A stretch of 40,830 nucleotides of DNA from Candidatus Limivivens merdigallinarum (GTDB lineage Bacteria; Bacillota; Clostridia; Lachnospirales; Lachnospiraceae). How positions within the stretch are numbered: the stretch's first letter is position 1; the number at the start of each line of letters is the position of its first letter. The stretch covers positions 1-40,830 of the forward strand of contig DVFT01000042.1 in the NCBI GenBank assembly GCA_018713105.1, given 5' to 3'. The notes beneath the pieces are model-generated. The model searched no databases, had not been told where the DNA came from, and was given only the letters and a program-made list of their open reading frames with translations. Made by a program: the position numbers and the translations under genes. Positions 38,614-40,830 of this stretch are shown one piece after another.

Positions 38614-40545
38614 TCAGTCCGCCCGTCTCCTCCTGTCATGCCCTTCCTGTGCGTAATATTCTTTTTTGGCAAGATACATTTTCTTTTCCGCGCCTTTGAC
38701 CAGGTCGTTCATCGTGGAAATCTTTGCCTCCCACTGGACTCCCACAGAAATGTGGAAATTCTTTTCTGCCAGCGCCTGCTCAAGCTCACGGCCAAGAAGT
38801 TCTGCTTGCTCCTTCTCCATGTCCACCACAAAAGCCAAAAATTCATCTCCGCCGATGCGGTATGTGTATTCCGTGCCGAATTTGGAACGGATCTGCCCTG
38901 CCACTGCTTTCAGCATCGCGTCCCCGGCATCATGCCCCTTACTGTTGTTCAGTTCATGCAGTTCATTGGCATCTATATAAGCACAGGCAAGGGATTTCCG
39001 GTAAATCTCCGGCAGCTTGGGCAGGTCTGTCTCATACCGGTTCCGGTTATACATCCCTGTCAAAAAATCCTTCTCTCCCCTTGCTTTGATCTCAGAATAA
39101 CCTTTCATGTTATGGCAGAACATACTGAAACTGAAGTTCACGTTTTTCAGCAAATTCGGATTCGCAGGACGCTGGGAAAGATTAAGCGCTGACAAGATAC
39201 CACAAATCTCCCCGCTGAACCCTTCCACGGGAATTGCCATCATACTGGTCACTGAGCGCTGCCTGCACTCGGGGAAAAACGGCTTCAGGCTTTTCTCATC
39301 CAGCGCCAAAAACTGACTGTTCCCCTCCTGAAAATAGTTCAGCAGACGTTCCTTTGTCCCTTTCATCCAGGGAGTCTCTTCTTTATAAATCTGCTTTTTA
39401 CTGCCGTCCCACAGAAAAGAAATATCCTCCACAGCTTTTTCCGTGATTTGGAAGCAGACCTTTTCCGCCGCTGTGATGTCCGCAATCTTTGCCAGTGCAT
39501 CTCCCATGTTTTCCTGCTTCTCATGGGCGTTAAAGAGCAGTTTCTCGATTTCATTAATGTAATGGATCGTGTCCAGCTGCTTCTGCTTCTCGTTCGTCTC
39601 CCGCCAGACATCGCATGCCATCCAAAGAAAATACCCCAGAAAACACAGAGCCTCGAATGCCAGGAACAAATTCAGCGCTTTTTTTATCTCGCGCACATTG
39701 GAGAACACCACATCTTCCGGCACTGACAAAGCGACACGCCACTCATTGACCCCCATAGGCTCATAGTAAAAATACAGGTTGCTTCCTGTGGTTTCGGATA
39801 CGAATACCACGTACCCTTCCTCGCCTTTGTTAAAATCCTGCCTGATCTGGTCCGTATCATATCCGGGAGCCATCTTTCGTTCTCCAAGCGCCCACAGATT
39901 TCCCAGCTCCTCATGCCAAGTATCCACGAGAAAATCCCCGTTATTTCCGTCAACAAGGTAAATGGCTGCCTGCCCTCCATACGGCTGCATTTCCATTCCT
40001 TCCGGCAGATTTCCCAGTACCCCAATCCCATAGAGCATCGCAATCGTCTCATTATCTTTGACAATCGGAACATAATGTCTGAGGATACACTGGCTGGTAT
40101 CTGTCAAATCGGTTTCCCGGTCACTAATGTGCGCTCCTAATGCCGCCTCCCTCTCAAACGACAGCTGCCCCTGGACATCCAGACGTTTCCCGCCACTGGT
40201 GATCACAGTATCATCCGGCATCAAAATCTCTACCCGCGACATCATGCCTATTTCTCCATAGGAGTCCAAAATCTCCCAAAGAGCCTGACACTCCAAATTT
40301 TCATACCCCACTGCTAAAGCCGCCAACATCTCCAACTGCTCCCGGTCACTGCGTATCTGAGCCTCAATATCCCTGCATAGATTACCGGTCTCCTCATCCA
40401 ATCGTTCAAAACATCTCTGTTCTTCGACCTGGCTCATCCAACCGGTTACCCCATAGGTGCCCACAGCCATCAGGAGAATAAACGCCAGTGTCACTCCCAT
40501 CGTTTTTTTCCAATGTATCCTCTGATTCTTCTTTGCAGCTTTCAT
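38614..40545 (-). CDS. Membrane GGDEF protein, probable diguanylate cyclase
   Basis: A 643-residue protein. Helix 1 (TMGVTLAFILLMAVGTYGV) and helix 2 (ALNLFLAFEALCFLGYFLW, about residue 300) flank an extracellular sensing region of about 250 residues, probably Cache-type. A GAF-like middle region (about 340-480) precedes a C-terminal GGDEF domain with an intact RIGGDEFLAF (GGDEF at 565-569). The product would be cyclic di-GMP. The RxxD inhibitory site normally five residues before GGDEF is missing, so feedback inhibition is not expected. The nucleotide-contact segment reads DANELHELNN where DxDxFKxxND is common, so activity is likely but not certain. The ATG at 40545 lacks a good Shine-Dalgarno. 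GH43 and deacetylase genes follow closely. Confidence 0.88.
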   Translation of the reverse strand: MKAAKKNQRIHWKKTMGVTLAFILLMAVGTYGVTGWMSQVEEQRCFERLDEETGNLCRDIEAQIRSDREQLEMLAALAVGYENLECQALWEILDSYGEIGMMSRVEILMPDDTVITSGGKRLDVQGQLSFEREAALGAHISDRETDLTDTSQCILRHYVPIVKDNETIAMLYGIGVLGNLPEGMEMQPYGGQAAIYLVDGNNGDFLVDTWHEELGNLWALGERKMAPGYDTDQIRQDFNKGEEGYVVFVSETTGSNLYFYYEPMGVNEWRVALSVPEDVVFSNVREIKKALNLFLAFEALCFLGYFLWMACDVWRETNEKQKQLDTIHYINEIEKLLFNAHEKQENMGDALAKIADITAAEKVCFQITEKAVEDISFLWDGSKKQIYKEETPWMKGTKERLLNYFQEGNSQFLALDEKSLKPFFPECRQRSVTSMMAIPVEGFSGEICGILSALNLSQRPANPNLLKNVNFSFSMFCHNMKGYSEIKARGEKDFLTGMYNRNRYETDLPKLPEIYRKSLACAYIDANELHELNNSKGHDAGDAMLKAVAGQIRSKFGTEYTYRIGGDEFLAFVVDMEKEQAELLGRELEQALAEKNFHISVGVQWEAKISTMNDLVKGAEKKMYLAKKEYYAQEGHDRRRRAD

Positions 40546-40830
40546 TTTAAAATGTACAACTTCCTTCCCTTATCCTATTTTTCCTGCTGCCGTCTAGGAT
40601 CGAGAACACATCTTGCTCTACTAACCCCCAAAAACAGTCCCCTGTATCATTGTGGGCTTATTATAGCATTTTTTCTGCACAAATTCCTTAACAAATTAAA
40701 ATTTGAATATCAGTAAATTATGACCTCTCAACAGAGGTTACAGTGTTTTAATAAAATCCTCCAAAAGCCTTGAAAATAAAGGATTTATCGCAATGTGTCT
40801 GCCTTATCTCTTTATACGGTTACACACAAG
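40546..40830 (-). other. Upstream region of the GGDEF gene
   Basis: Apart from the promoter at 40660-40668, the 285 bases hold no gene. There is an untranslated leader of about 110 bases with no recognisable cyclic di-GMP riboswitch. A 6-bp hairpin (acctct/agaggt, about 40724-40739) lies further upstream. The right edge of the window cuts this region. Confidence 0.5.
40660..40668 (-). promoter_or_regulatory. Extended -10 promoter of the GGDEF-GH43-deacetylase genes
   Basis: TGCTATAAT on the minus strand is a perfect extended -10. The -35 region (GGAATT at 17 bp) is poor, as is common with extended -10 promoters. It lies about 115 bp upstream of the GGDEF start. Confidence 0.65.

Noticed and set aside
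40546-40660. Cyclic di-GMP riboswitch in the leader of the GGDEF gene
   Set aside because: No GEMM-type conserved core or tetraloop-receptor pattern could be recognised in the leader.

Overview
The window reads like a chromosomal segment of a low-to-moderate GC Gram-positive gut anaerobe, most likely a member of the Lachnospiraceae (Clostridia). This is an inference. It rests on the AGGAGG-type ribosome binding sites, YesM/YesN-type two-component genes, a YwmB-family protein, an InlB-type repeat surface protein, a cell-wall-binding-repeat polysaccharide deacetylase and abundant sugar ABC transporters. Nearly everything is on the minus strand; only the pseudouridine synthase, the AraC regulator and the small heat-shock gene are on the plus strand.

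Layout, left to right. (1) 1-3332: N-terminal part of a large surface protein that runs off the left edge (absent from the ORF track because it has no stop in the window), a 79-residue conserved-looking small protein upstream of it, and an intergenic stretch with palindromes and a terminator. (2) 3365-14053: a glycoside-utilisation operon transcribed right to left, from a strong promoter with a LacI-type operator: LacI regulator, solute-binding protein, two CUT1 permeases, metallo-beta-lactamase-fold protein, GH43 beta-xylosidase, GH2 beta-mannosidase, GH1 beta-glucosidase. It has no transporter ATPase of its own. (3) 14234-19613: a membrane-anchored protein, a methyltransferase, an uncharacterised protein and YwmB. 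(4) 19640-29650: a monosaccharide module with a membrane-anchored sugar-binding protein, a YesM-like histidine kinase and a YesN-like response regulator. It is followed by a ribose-type ABC transporter with two different permeases, its binding protein and a FucU/RbsD mutarotase. It resembles the AraPST/AraEGH arrangement of Geobacillus. (5) 29795-31314: an RluA-family pseudouridine synthase, then 866 bp without a believable gene. That gap holds two long full-length imperfect palindromes and a six-unit tandem array with an exact 53-bp period over its last five units, each unit forming a hairpin. (6) 31315-35919: ApbE-type flavin transferase, a PEMT/ICMT-like membrane methyltransferase, an MFS transporter with a divergent AraC-type regulator, and Hsp20. 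(7) 35930-40668: a row of a GGDEF protein, a GH43 protein with a C-terminal carbohydrate-binding-like region, and a secreted NodB deacetylase with cell-wall-binding repeats.

The two sugar modules share a theme: RNA hairpins are placed next to the solute-binding protein genes, consistent with making binding protein in excess over the membrane parts. The least explained sequence is the structured convergent intergenic region at 30.5-31.3 kb. The neatest regulatory oddity is a 15-bp perfect inverted repeat at 19575-19613, which looks like a terminator for fucU while its 3' arm carries the ribosome binding site of ywmB.
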